Below, in pieces: positions 11,762 through 23,828 of a stretch of 64,000 nt of DNA; positions within the stretch are counted from its first letter, which is position 1, and each line of letters opens with the position of its first letter. Under the pieces are notes generated by a model. That model was given only the letters and a program-made list of their open reading frames with translations. It did no database searches and was not told the DNA's origin. The position numbers and the translations under genes are program-made. Source of the stretch: Chlamydomonas reinhardtii (taxonomy: Eukaryota; Chlorophyta; Chlorophyceae; Chlamydomonadales; Chlamydomonadaceae); assembly GCF_000002595.2 (NCBI RefSeq), contig NC_057004.1, positions 5,630,405-5,694,404 of the forward strand, given 5' to 3'.

Positions 11762-13124
11762 CACACACCACCTGTATTCCACGGCTGAACTAAACCCATC
11801 AAGGGCCACAGCTCTTGGGAACCATTTGCCGTACACAGGCGCAGAGCACAAAGCCTCCAAGCAACGTCGTTTCGAATACATGGCGCGTGTGTGCTCCGTC
11901 CGTTATGCTCTCTACACACGGCCCATCGCCTTTCTCCATGGACACTCCGCCAGCGCCGCCGCCCAATACAGCCCGTCCAATACCGTTCAGTGTACTTCAG
12001 ACCAATGCCACTCACTGACGCAGCGTGCCGTCCGGGAATATCTCCGTGATGAAGACCAGCATAAAGCGTGGCTCGTCAAACCAATAGTCGTACAGGGACA
12101 TGATCTGTGTTGCAGCACAGGCAACTGTCATAATAACTGTTGTAGTGGTGCAGCATGGAGGCGTCTAACGTGAGAGCAAGTAGATCTGGCACTACAACTG
12201 CCAGCTTACGTTTTTGTGCTTGAGCTGTTTGAGCACCCGGATTTCCGCAAACACGCGCTGCCGGTCCTTCTCCCGGAAGCGCGCCAGCTCCGCCACCGCC
12301 ACCTCGTTCCACGCCACCTGCATTTCGTCAGGGGTGGCATGGCCGGGTCAGCAGCAGGGCGTAAGAGCGCTGTGAAGAGTGCTGTTGCTGCCATGAAGGA
12401 TTCATATGAGGCGGCGCACGCGCAGCTGCCTTGAAGGCGGTGGCCGCTTGCCGCGAGCAGTGGCGTGCGGCGGCGTGGCGCAGGGGTCACACTGAAACTC
12501 CACCTCTCCACTCAGTGCTCCTCCTCCGCTGTCACTCGTGTCAATGCGTGGACCCTTTGCTTGGCTCACCTCGATGCCGCGCTCCTCGTCAAATGCGCGG
12601 TACACTTTCTTCTGCGCGCCCTGGCCTATCAGCTCATGCTGCACGGGCGGGAAACGGAAACGAGGTCAGCACCCCATACTCAGCGCAGGAGTCTCAGCTG
12701 CTGCAACGGGTTGAGGAAAGGGTTCCCAGTTCGTCGAGTGCACATATCTCGCAACCCATGCACCGCACAGCGTTGGCCCCGCAAGCGTAGCCTGCGGGCC
12801 CGCGTTGGCACCTCGCGGCGCCGATGGCCATCGTGCCAGCACCGCGTTCACGCATGGCCAACAGGACCTCTAGGTAGAAACTATTACAACCAGCAGAGGC
12901 TGCCACTTCAGCTGCTGGGCGAGCAGGAAGAGCGACCAAACCCCTTTACCCGCACGTGCCCGCGCGCGACACGAGCTATAGGCTCCAAACTGCAAAAGTT
13001 GTGCGTGGTCTTGGGCACGTACCTTCGTATATCGCTTGGGAGGCTCGCGAGCCTCCAGTGGTTTCTCCCCAGAATTTGGCATAGTGCACACTATGGGGCG
13101 AACCGTGATTGTTGCCGCTGCCAT
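8153..13124 (-). CDS. WNK-family Ser/Thr kinase, copy A, ten exons
   Basis: WNK kinases control ion transport and related signalling and have moved the catalytic lysine. Exons: 13124-13023, 12638-12570, 12317-12210, 12104-12016, 11591-11345, 11173-11124, 10881-10797, 10571-9143, 8866-8597 and 8340-8153; 878 residues. The Gly-rich loop [12 protein letters not shown] carries the displaced lysine, and the usual subdomain II lysine is Asn in VAWNEV (residue 61). HRDLKCDN (about 159), GDLGL in place of [11 protein letters not shown] and [16 protein letters not shown] complete the kinase, which ends near residue 290. A linker of about 435 residues, almost all Ala/Gly/Ser, leads to an OSR1/PF2-like domain at the C-terminus ([19 protein letters not shown], then IAQMIAHEV). 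The start is the ATGGCAGC at 13124; an in-frame ATG at 13160 is possible. Tandem with copy B, same strand. An intron holds a CA/ACGC run. Confidence 0.93.
11628..11771. repeat. compound CA / CACG microsatellite in a WNK copy A intron
   Basis: Alternating runs of CA dinucleotides and CACG tetranucleotides fill about 140 bases of the intron between kinase exons 4 and 5. Open frames translating it as Thr-His or Cys-Val repeats are artefacts. Confidence 0.9.
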
Positions 13125-14744
13125 CAGTCGAATATATTTTGAAGTGGTACCATAAGGCAAGCTACCTTCGGCTGACCAAGGGCAAAAGCGAGGGCCTGAG
13201 GGCCAGAGTTCTGCTCAGAGTTCTGTGTGTCCCTGGGGCGGTTATCCGGAAACGCGCACTTGATTCGTATATGTTCAAGCGAAGCAGCGCATTTGCCAAT
13301 AGCGCGTAGCTGGGTTAGGGGCCGTTGGGCCCAAACCACGAAACGGATGGGGAACCGAACCGATCGCAAAGTCCCGAGCTCGACGAGTCGTGCAGTATCC
13401 TGTTGTAGTTTGCGCGCTTATGCCAAGCAGCAGGCCTGGTCAGAATACCTTCATGTTGATTAGGGTTTGGACGCCAGCACTGGTCCCCGCCTGCTCGTGC
13501 TGCAGCAGGCTCCTGGGCGGGACTGGCGCATGCGCCTGGATTTGAGCCCAAACTGCCCAAGCCAAGCATTGCTGCGTACGAAAGAGGCATTTGAACAAGC
13601 AATACAGGATGATCTTGGAGGCGGGACACGGAGGCGGGAGAGTCCTCCAGCAGAGCGTTTACAGACCTGCCCTCGTTTCGTTTCAGTCCGGATCGATTGC
13701 TCCTTGCACTTGGCGAAGGTAAGACATACGTGTGCCACTTCCACGCCCTGCCTCATCCATACGGCCATACGGGCCATTACCGCACGTCGAGTGCATGCAG
13801 TGGCGCCTCGCCCAAGACAGCTGACTTGCTACCATGTCTCAGGGTAAACGCAGGGTAAAAGCAACTCTTGGAACTCCAGTCCAAGGTCATATTCACAACG
13901 ACAGTGCACTGATCGAAGCTTGGGCACTTGTCAACAAGTCGACGGCAGCGGGCCGGGAAGCATGCGTCCAATCCCTTTCTAGCGGGGCCGGACGCTGTAC
14001 CGCATGTGTGTCGACCCGATTGCCGTTGTATATTGTATTCCGCACCGCTTGCTGACTCGGCGTGAGCATGTCAAACAATGCGGGCTGCAAACCAATGCAA
14101 AAACAGCCCTCCATCGTCCCATCAAGGAGTCAGCAGGCTTTCGTCAACGCCGATAGCAGAATTCACCCAAACGACCAACCATACACGGCCAAAACACACG
14201 GCACGTTTCGAACCCGAAACACAGGCTACGCGCTACGCGCCGCGTCCTCAATCTGGACTCTGTATTCCTCGTGTTGCGTAGGCGCGTAGCCACAAAACCA
14301 ATCATGCGCTGTCGGCGTAGAGCATTGCTACCCAAATCCTGGCATCCCCGAGTGTACACAGGATGATCCTGACTAGAAGTGTCTGGGGATTGGCAGCTGC
14401 GACTGCAAGCGCTCCTCAGTCTCCTCAAAAGGTCACAGCGCGGGAGGCCCGGCACATGTGCCCAAGACGCCTCGGCAGTTCCTCCGCCGAAGCGCTTCCC
14501 AAGCAGGGGCGCCTGCTGCCACAACCAAGCAAGCTCGGCAGCGCTCCTCGAGGCGTTACCGCCCGGCAGCTATGCAGCAGGAGACGAGCAGTGCTTGCAC
14601 ACACCCTTATTGCCCTACCCACGAACTGCTACGAACTGCTCATGCAAAATATGGGCCTTGACGGCCGCTGCCTGAGGCCCCCACATACCTCGCCCTGAGG
14701 CCGAAACCAGATACGCAGTCATAAGTGTGGCCAAAATGACAGCC
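13125..14744. other. intergenic region between the two WNK genes
   Basis: This spacer lies between tandem genes on the minus strand. It should hold the 3' UTR of copy B and the promoter of copy A. The only minus-strand TGTAA box seen (TTACA at 13659-13663) would give copy B a 3' UTR of about 1.1 kb and leave about 530 bases as the copy A promoter. Open frames inside have no family resemblance. Confidence 0.5.
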
Positions 14745-17700
14745 TCAGTGCGTGCCGTTAGGGTGCGTAGACGGCAGCGACGTCTGCCGCGGCAGGCCGT
14801 GTTGCTGCTGCGCCGCCGCCTCGGCCGCTACCTCGTCCTGCGCGGCCCTCATGGCTGCTATGAGCTCGTGAATCGACACGCCCTTCAGCGAGCTGCCACC
14901 CACGCTGCCGCCCTCCTCGCCGGCCGGTGTGTGGTAGCCCGACTTCGTCGCAACACCCGCGCCCATGCCCGCGCCTGTGCTGCGCGCAGCGCCACCGTTC
15001 GCAAGCCCCGTGGTGGACGAGCGCCGCATCTCTGCGGACGCGGCAGGCTGCACAGGCAGTGCTGGCTGCGCTGGCGCTGCCGGCTGCGACACCGGCGGAG
15101 GCTGCGATGGCAGCGGCGGCTTGCCGCTGGGGTCCGAGAGGCGCCCGCTTGAAGACGGCGGGAGTGGCGGCGACGCTGCCGCTGGCGTCGACACCGCGGC
15201 GGCATACGAAGGCGCCAGAGGCGGCAGGGGCGGTGGAGCCGCCACCGCCGCTGCCGGAGGCGCGGGCACCGCGTCCGGCGACAACGCGGCCACTGCGGCA
15301 GCGGCGACAGAGGAACTGCCACCGGGAGATCGGAGGCCGCCATTGCGCGAGATCTCCTCGCGGATCTTAGCCGCAATGTCCTGCGCCTCCACCGCCGACA
15401 GCGACAGGTCCTCCATCATTTCGTTGGCGATGCACTCCGCCGTGTCCTCCCCCATGTCAAACTGGAACTCAATGGTCTTGCAGTGCCCTGCAGGGAGACC
15501 GGTGCCAGGGGCCCCACAGTAAGCATACAGGACTGACAGCAACCCATGCCTTGACCACGTTATTGCAGACCGCATCACCGTGCGTCTCTACAAGGCTTAC
15601 TCTCAATCCTTTCCCACCAACCGCCCAGCCCAGGTTCCCACTCGATACCGAATCAGCTACGCTGCCCCGCCCCGCACAAGCATGCCCGGCCGCACCTGCC
15701 GGCTCCGTGAACCGCAGCTGGAAGCTCAGCTTCGACTCCTCCACCTGCTTGCAGTGCAGGTTGATTTCCCGCGGCCACACCATGCTGCCCAGCTCCTCCT
15801 CGCAGTTGCCGTCACCGTGCCCGCCCGTGTCGCCCTCCGCCGCCGCCAGCGCTGACGTGGACAGCTCGCCTTGCAGCCCGTCGCCCGCTTGCCCGGCCGT
15901 GCCGGCGCTGTAGGCGGACGCCACGGAGCCCTGCGGTGCCATGCTGCTGCCGCCGCCGCTGCCCACCCCCTGCAGGTTGGCCAACGAGCCGCCGTTGTGG
16001 GCCCCGATCAGCAGCTCCTGTAGGTGCGGCGAACGCAGGTCCTGCTGCGAAGCTGACTCGGGCAGCGGCACGCCGTGCGGCAGGTACTCGGGCGTAGGGA
16101 TGAGGTGGTGCTGCCCCGCCGCCGCCGCAGCAGCAGCAGCTGCGGCCGCGTCGGAGGGCATGCCCTGCAGCCCCGGCGACGGCGCCCGCATCGGCCCGCC
16201 GGAGGGCAGCCCAGGCGACGGCGCCCGCGCCATGGGTAGGCCGGGCGAGGGTGCCCGCATCGGCGCCTCCGCCTCGCCCCCGTCCGCAAAGCTCCCGGCC
16301 CTCGTCACTTGCCCGTTCCCAGCGGCAGCAGCGGCAGCAGCCTGCGGCGACGACCCCACCGCCGGTCGCGCCGCCGGCTGCTCCTCGTCCGACCCCACCT
16401 CTGGGGTCACGTTCCCCACTGGCGTGGCCTCATCGGCCGTACCCACTGTCCGGTCCACCGGGACACGGTCCATGCCGCCGCAGCTGAGCTGCGCGCGGAT
16501 GGACTCAAAAAAGGGGTGCTTCAGCAGCTGGCGCGCCTCCGGTCGCTGGTTGGGGTCGTGCTGGATGCAGACCTGGATGAACTCCCGAAGGTTCTGCCCC
16601 TCCACCTTGGATAGGCCGCCGGGGTGAATGCCCTGCGGGGTAATGCGGTGGTGATCGCGGCGTTAGGCCTACGCGCAACCACCTCTCCCTGTCGCTCATG
16701 TGTTTGCCATTTCTGATTGCTACCGTAGGCCCCCATCCCCATTGCCGAGCCAGCGCACCTGCGTGACCTTCTTGTAGATCTGCGCCGCGTTCTTGCACTC
16801 CGAGTATGGGTACTCCATGGTCGCCAGCTCCAGCAGGCACATGCTGTTGGGTGCAAACAATCAGAGGCGATGGCATTGAGTGCCCGTGCTGCTATGGCGG
16901 TTGTGCGGGCCCTAAGCCCCAGACCGCAGCTGCCCATCATCACTCAACGTGGCACATGCTCCCCTCCCCGCTTCCTTGCCCACCACTCGGCCACCCACCC
17001 GAACGAGTACACGTCCACCTTCTCGTCGTATTTCTCCTCATACAGCTCCTGTCAACGGAGGATGGACATGAACGCCCGGGGATTCAGCCGGCATTGCTTG
17101 CGAGGTTTCAAGCCTTCCTGCGCCAAGGATGGCACTCAGAACCGCCCCTCCGCCCGCAACCGTAGAAGTCCAGTTGCTTCACGCACCGGCGCCATGAACT
17201 CGGGCGTGCCCAGCACCGACTGCGGCGCCGTGAAGCCGCGGCATAGCGTCACCAGACCCAGGTCGCCAATTTTGATGACTCCCGAGGTTCCATTCACGAA
17301 GATGTTGTCGCATTTGAGGTCGCGATGGATGATGGGCGGATTGTGGCCGTGCAGGTACACCAGGCCTTGCAGGATCTGCCACGCCCAGCGCTTCAGCACT
17401 TGCTCATCGATATGCTTATGCTTTTTCCGATACCTGCAGACGAGGAAGAGCGAGAGGGTGCGAATGAGCTATCAGAATCTGACTGGCCGGGACTGGCGTG
17501 GCGTGCCAGGTAGGTACCCCAAGGTGCCAAAACCTTCAAGGCACCCTCCACAGTCCGCCGGCACTGCCACTCACTGCCGGAGCGTGCCGGACGTAAACAG
17601 CTCTGTGATGAAGTTGACCGTGTTGTTCTTGTTGTCGAGCCACGAGTCGTAGAAGGTCATAATCTGCGCAGGAATTTGACACACCAAAGGCCGCTTAGCT

Positions 17701-18354
17701 TACCCATGCGGTCCACAGACCCCAAAACCCCACCAAAGTATCAACTTCGCGCCACGCGGAGCAGCCAGGCCGCCGGGCTCACGTTCTTATGCTTGAGCTG
17801 CTTGAGCACACGAATTTCAGCCCACAGGCGCTCCCGCTCCGCGGGCGAGGACGCCAGATCGTTGACCTTGATCTGATTCCAGGCCACTTCGATGCCCTCC
17901 TCTGCAGGAGAAGCCACCGAGTTGTGGCAAATGTCCGCGCAGTCAGCAAAACCCTCACACGCCCCGTATGGGGGCCCTCTTGAGCCAAACACGATGTTGC
18001 TAGAATAACACATACGCCGACAACCGTCGGTATCAGGACTGCAACTGTCTGCCAAGGCGCCCATGGGCCCCGGAACCGCCCCCAGCTTGCCTTCGTCAAA
18101 AGCACGGAACACCGTCTTGAATGCACCACGTCCGAGCACCACATCATACTGCGCAATCGGGCCCGAGCGAGAAGGGAACCGGATATCGTAGCAACTTTAC
18201 CAAGGCGCGTCAAGTGCAAAGCGGGAAGGTACCAGCGTTGTTTACCAAAAAATAGCAGATAATACCAGCAAAGAACGCCCGCGAGACGCACCCGCGAGTA
18301 GGTGGTGGTCCCGGTGCTGTATATCTCCACCGGTTGCAGCCCCTCGCCCTCCAT
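14745..18354 (-). CDS. WNK-family Ser/Thr kinase, copy B, nine exons
   Basis: Exons: 18354-18292, 18148-18091, 17901-17783, 17663-17575, 17433-17187, 17048-16999, 16843-16759, 16632-15696 and 15487-14745; 796 residues. The loop [16 protein letters not shown] holds the WNK lysine (K32), and subdomain II reads VAWNQI with Asn at 49. HRDLKCDN lies near residue 146, then GDLGLVT and GTPEFMAP. The kinase ends near 280 at [13 protein letters not shown] linker with SPGLP repeats precedes the OSR1/PF2-like C-terminal domain ([35 protein letters not shown]). Four consecutive kinase exons match copy A exactly in length (89, 247, 50 and 85 bases). Intron 2 fits best as a GC-AG intron joining FDE to EEGIEV; the nearest GT donor would add about 25 residues in frame. 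The start ATG at 18354 is the first in the reading frame after a spliceable upstream sequence. Confidence 0.93.
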
Positions 18355-19156
18355 CTTTGATAATGACGAAATAACTCCGGGCCGTGAAGGCTAACGGTGG
18401 GGCCCCGGTCTCAAGCCGCACATGAAGCGAATGCCCCAAAACGGGGCGCTGCTGTGGCGGCCAACGGTACCCTGTCTGGCTAGGCTGCTACCGAGCGACG
18501 AGTGAAAATATCAAAGCTATAGGGCCTTTAAATGGTGCCGCCCCGGTGAAGCCGAGTATTAACGCAATCGTGTTCGGGTCGGTTCTTTGGTTCAAAAGGA
18601 ATAACGCGAGGTTGGGTGGGTAAGAAAAGAAATGACAAAGTGGTGGGGCGGGGTCGCTATTTAGCTTACTGTGCTCGTCTGCCGATGGGCAAAACACGCC
18701 GTGTCATTGTGGAAGCCCCCAGGCTGTCCTTACACCTCGGCCGCGCCAGTAAAGCAATGGCCACTTTCAACAACATGAAATATTCAACCAATCATACCTT
18801 CCCGTCACATGAATCTGAAGCCTTGGTGGCCGCACCCCGCGCCTCTTGTACACGAAGCTGGGCCGCGGTAGGTGTCTCGCTCGGACTCGAAATAGGAAGC
18901 TGGAACGTAAACGGTCAGGCCCGGCAGGATCGCTTCGACGACACCCTGCTTTTAGAGCCTCTTGGTGCGCGTGTCGAGCCCCGTCACGCGTGCGCCGTCG
19001 CGTTGACCAGCGCAGCACGCTGCGCTGTCTCGGCACTAATTCGGCCGAGCTCGCTCCTCGTCACAGCTCCCCGCCGCCAAGATTGTTTCTGCCCGCCAAC
19101 GCCAGTGCCAACGCCGACCGCACTCCATCTCTAGACTCCTGCGCAAACCTCCCCAA
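18355..19156. other. promoter of WNK copy B and 3' UTR of the J-domain gene
   Basis: The spacer lies between two minus-strand genes. A minus-strand TGTAA box (TTACA at 18730-18734) is the likely poly(A) signal of the J-domain gene, 427 bases after its stop. The remaining 375 bases would be the WNK copy B promoter and 5' UTR. No coding sequence was recognised. Confidence 0.5.
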
Positions 19157-22100
19157 CTACAAGAAGTGCCGTTGCACGTTGCCGCCGCTGAACTTGTTTC
19201 CCAAGGCAGTTGCGCTTTTGAGAATTTCGTTGCCCGACTTGGCGCGCGGCTTGAGGTCCAAATCCCGGTCCCGGTCGAACGGCCGCCACGGCCAGTCGCC
19301 CTCCTCATCATCGCCCTCGCCGCCCTTGCCCGCTGCTTTGCCGTCCGCCAGCTTCTGCTTCTTTGCGGCCTTGGCTGCCTTTCGCGCCGCCTTGGCTTCC
19401 GCCTTGGCTTTCTCCTGAGCGTGGCAGAGCAGCGAAGACAGGAAGTGAGCACATATGGTTGCAGAACACAGGGCTGAATCGAAGTTAGCCTTCCAGCGCG
19501 CCCGGCTAGTGCTTCGCCTCAATCATTGCACGGGACACATGCATCGCACTCGAGGGCCGCTATCCCAAATAAGCCAGGCACACCCATGCTGTATCGCGCG
19601 CTTGTATTCGCACCTGCATCTCCTGGTGCACCTCCATCAGGCTCTTCTGCCGGTTGCCCGCGGCATTGAAAGCATCCACGGCCGCAGCCGCTGCAGCGGA
19701 CCGCCCGGCAACCGGCCCAGCACTGGGCCCGGTGATTGCTCCCCCATCAGCGCCCGCAGCAGGGAGGGCGCGGACATAGGCGTCGCTTGCCGCCGCCAGT
19801 AACGCCTGCACGCCGAGCAACAGTTACAGAACATCAATATCGCGCTCAGGCTGCCAGCTAGGAATAATGCGCATGAACCCGGCCCTGAGCGTCGCGAGGT
19901 GGGGCCTCCCCAGACGCGGCCCACCTGCGCCTCCTTGGCTTTGCGCTGCTCGGGCGTGTCGGTCCAGCCGCTGGTGTCGCCACGCCCGGTCTTGCCGCGC
20001 TGGTTGAAGGCTCGCACGCTGGTCTGGCTGACCTGGCCGCCGCCAATGCGCGCCGACAGCTCGGGAGGCAGCTCCGTCATCCACGTCTCGCGCTCAGGAC
20101 CCATGGGCCCGCTGGGGCCTGCACGGCAAGGCGTACAACACGCGTGTCAAGCAGCCTGCACGGCCACCCCAAGCATGGTCCGTCGACCTTACAGAACCCT
20201 CGGGCCTCTCCTGTGCCTCTCCGCCATGCGACCATGCCGTCCGTCCTGTGCCGTGACCTGCCACCTGGCCTAGCCCTGCCTCCTCGCCTACCTGCCACTA
20301 GCACCTCCTCGCCGCGCGCCACCCGCCACTGCCGCTCGCGCTCTTGCGCCGCCGCCGCCGCCTCCGCCTTCTTGCGAAGCTCCAGGTCCGCACGCCGCTC
20401 GTCCAACGCGGAGCGCAGCCCCGAGTCTTGTAGCACCTTGGCCGCCGTGGCCACCGCTTGGAAGGCCTGGTCAGCGCGCGATTTGCCAAGCAACAACGTA
20501 TTAGATGTATGCAAACGCCAACAATCATATCGTACAGGAAATGTACAGGTGGCACCACGGCACGACAGTATAATTTACTCGAGGCTTATGGGACTACCTG
20601 CCCTCACACCGTGATGGCAATCCCAAGCCAGTGCTAGTGCGCCCCTGGTGCGCACCAAAGCAGCCACCCACCTCATGCGCCATGGCGTGTCCGCACTTGT
20701 CGGGGTGGATAAGCAGCGACAGCCGCATGTAGCGCTTCTTCACCTCGCCCGGCGCGGCGGTGGCGGCCACACCCAGCACGGCGTAGGCGTCGATGTGGGT
20801 CGGGTCCGCCGCTGCTGCCAGCAGGCTGCTGCCGCCGGGCGGCGCCTTGACAGAGGCGGCGTGCTCCCGCAGCACCTGAGCCCGCGGGTTCATGCAAAGA
20901 ACACAAGAACAACACACATCAGAGGGGGATCCCGGTAAGCAGTGCCACATCATCTCCAGCCTGAGCACACCAGCATTCATGCAAGGAAGCAAGCCCGAGG
21001 CTGCAGCCTTGGACTTAAACCCCAAAGCTCCGAGCCTTAACCCCCAACCCCGCTCCCCCAACCCGTCCCCACCTTGATGATGCGCACCACCTCCGCCTTG
21101 CGGTCGTCCTGCGGCGCCGCGTCCAGCTCCTCCACCATCTCCGGCGGCGGCGGCCCCACCAGGTCCCCATAGTCCTCCTCCTCGTCCCCCTCCACGCCCC
21201 CAGCCGCCAGCGCCTCCGCAGCTGCCGCCGCCGCCTCCAGCAGCTCCCGCGGCGGCATGGCCGGGCCAGCCACACGCCGCTTGGCCGGCCCCGGCGCCGG
21301 GCCTGGCGGCTCCCCACTTGCGTCAGCGGCGGGCTCTTCTTCTTTTACTGCTGGGCTGGGGGCTGCTTCTGGTGCTGCCGCCTCATCCGGCCCATCCTCA
21401 GACTTCATTCTCCCCGGCGGCGGCATGGCAGGACCCGCCACGCGCACGCTGGGACCTGCCTGGCCGCGCTCCTCATCGTCGTCCTCGTCATCCGGCCCCA
21501 CTGCCTCCACCTTCCCATCCTCGTCGTCATCTGCGGCCGGCTCCCGCTTCAGGGGACCTGCTGGCCCTAAGGATGGCCCCACCACTGGCCTCGGCCGCTG
21601 CTCACGCTCCTCCTCTTTTGGCGGCACTGGCTGCTGCTTCCCCTGGTCACCCGCAGGCCGTGCGTCCCGTCCTGCCTCAGGCGCAGGCGCAGGGGCCGGC
21701 GGCGGCGCAGGTGCAGGCGCGGGCCGCGGGCGCGGCGGCTCGTCGAACACAAATCCCACCACAGGCAGGATCCGCTCATTGCGGTTGATGAGGCCGAAGA
21801 TGCCCTACGCATTGGGCAGGGCGCGAGTTGCTAGGGCGTTAGGTGAGGAGGCATTGCACGCTAACGCTCAAGCGCTATCAAGCCAGCCTACTGCTGCCCC
21901 GTCCTAGCCAGATTTCCTCAAGTAGCCATTAGTTGCGATGTATCTCTGTGTCCTATAAACAGCCAGGTGTGCTAGTTGTGAGGCGCCGCACCTTGTCATT
22001 CCTGCGCAGCCGCAGCAGCTCAAGCAGCTGCGCCAGGTGGCCCTTCAGCACCGGGTCCGGCACCCCAGATATGTTGGCGGCCTCGCCCTGGTCGACTCGC

Positions 22101-22704
22101 CACAGCATCTGCAAAGGGATACAGGCTCGTAGAGTAAGGAAGCGGGGCGGAACTGAGCGGAGGCAGATGGGGCCCAAGGGGCGGCCCGACCGAGGCGGAT
22201 CGACACGCGGAGGCCCAAACGGCAAATCCGTGCCAAACCCCGCTTCTGGGCTGCGTGCCAGAGTGCTCCAAACGCCCCAGGAGAGTTGTGGAACCACACT
22301 GACAAGCTGCATGGTTTAGGGCCGGGAAATCCACACAGCTGCATTGACCTTACCTCCCGCAGCTCCTTGCGGACCGCCGGGTACTCGGAGAGGACGTCGC
22401 GCAGCTTGACGACTGCAGCTCGCTCACGCCGTAGCTGCTGCTCCGCCCCCTCAACATCATCTGTTCATTGGGAGCGTAATTTAGCCATAAGGCAAATGTC
22501 CAGTCAAATGCACACGGCGGAGGCGCGAATGTGCATCCCTGACTCGCGAGTCGATTAAGCTCTTCCATATTGCTCACCATCGCTATCTGAGCTGCTCGAA
22601 CTGGAGCGCCTGCGATGCCTTTCCTTCTTATGCTTGTCCTTCTTTTCCTTCTTGTCCTTCTTGCCTTTCTTGTCTTTCTCTCTCTTTTCCTTCTTGCTTC
22701 CCAT
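19157..22704 (-). CDS. J-domain plus GPALPP/DUF3752 protein, nine exons
   Basis: Exons: 22704-22578, 22460-22354, 22108-21992, 21804-21073, 20875-20672, 20466-20292, 20118-19925, 19805-19614 and 19414-19157; 701 residues. The protein opens with a Lys-rich basic run and a Ser run typical of nuclear proteins. A Pro/Glu-rich middle follows with several GPA-type motifs (VAGPAMPPPGRM, VAGPAMPPREL, LVGPPPPEM). The J domain (about residues 390-450) has the HPD signature in LLIHPDKCGHAMAHE near 418. The C-terminal DUF3752-like region carries WMTELPPELSARIGG, RGDTSGWTDTPEQR and a terminal DWPWRPFDRDRDLDL, then FSGGNVQRHFL. The order matches a plant J-domain/DUF3752 family of nuclear, possibly RNA-processing, proteins whose exact role is unsettled. 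HPD implies that it can stimulate an Hsp70 partner. Confidence 0.9.
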
Positions 22705-23037
22705 TGTTACAAGTGACTCGGTACTTAAAGATATTGTGTTTGCTCTCAGATGACTTTCGGCCGAAGTGGCATGTCGGGCCTACACGACCATCCTCCCCCC
22801 CCCCCCGATCCTTGCGCCACACCCACCGGCCCCCCGCTCTCCAACTCCGCCACATGCCCTTATTGCGGATCACCAGTGATCTCAATGACCCCTAATTCAT
22901 ACTAACGCACAAACAAAATTGAAGCTCTCCTCTCATTTCTCAGACTGTTGCAGCCTGCTCAGGGCAGCCATCAAAAACGCAACGCTGACTACGCGCACCC
23001 ATTTGCCAACTCCCGATCCCCCCGTCCCATGCCGCCC
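22705..23037. other. compact spacer: J-domain gene promoter and O-methyltransferase gene 3' end
   Basis: Only 333 bases separate the J-domain start codon from the stop codon of the next gene upstream on the same strand. The single minus-strand TGTAA box (TTACA at 22707-22711) sits 3 bases from that start codon, so upstream transcripts may run into the J-domain gene. A run of C residues occurs near 22795-22806. Confidence 0.5.
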
Positions 23038-23740
23038 TCACGCCACGCCGCTGGCGGCCTTGCTTCCCTCCACCGCCGCGCCACTGCCGCTGCCGCTCCC
23101 GCTGCCAAGCCACGTGGATACCTCGATGCCGTCGTCCACGTCATCCCGCCACTCCAGCTTGCAGGCGATGAGCTCACTGCGGTACTTGCCGCCGCTGCCG
23201 CCGCGCACGTACTCAAGGTAAGGTTTGAGGCCGCCCTGCGCGAACACGCCCGCGTTGTCGGCCACCACCAGCGCACCTGTACATGAGGTGTATGGACACG
23301 GGAGGCCGGGCCGGCCACAGGGCGCAAGGGGTTAGGCAGGGGGCCGCGGGGTGTGGGCGCGGCCGCGGGGAGCGCGTCAGTAGGGTTGTTAGGGACGGGG
23401 CCGAGGGTCCGCCGATGCCAGGGGGGGATGGAGGCAGACGAAACGTGGGTGCCGCCCGGACCGGGCCTGGGGCGATAGGCTCGCTTCCTGTCCCAACCTC
23501 CACGCAGTCCCCTGCACGCCGGTGCCCCAGCATAGCTAGCAACGGCAGTGCCACCCGCCGCCATCCACGCATCCCAGGCATGCAATCATGTCAAGTTCTG
23601 GGCGTCACCGTACCCTCCCTTTCAACCAAGGCTCAAGGGCTTCCAACATAAAGGGTAAGGCTAAGTCTCCTTCGCGCTCTGTGGGCTGGTGCTGGGTCTT
23701 GGTTTACTTGAGATTGGAATAAACTAACACACACACACAC

Positions 23741-23828
<88 letters not shown>

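Noticed and set aside
11219-11881. Open frames translating CA/ACGC runs as Cys-Val or Thr-His repeats
   Set aside because: They cross an intron of WNK copy A and exist only because a dinucleotide run has no stops. The same holds for the frames over 23727-23828, 45073-45186 and 55965-56092.
12402-12644. WNK copy A starting at a GTG near 12644
   Set aside because: That codon is not ATG. An upstream exon (13023-13124) joins in phase and supplies the conserved residues before the Gly-rich loop.
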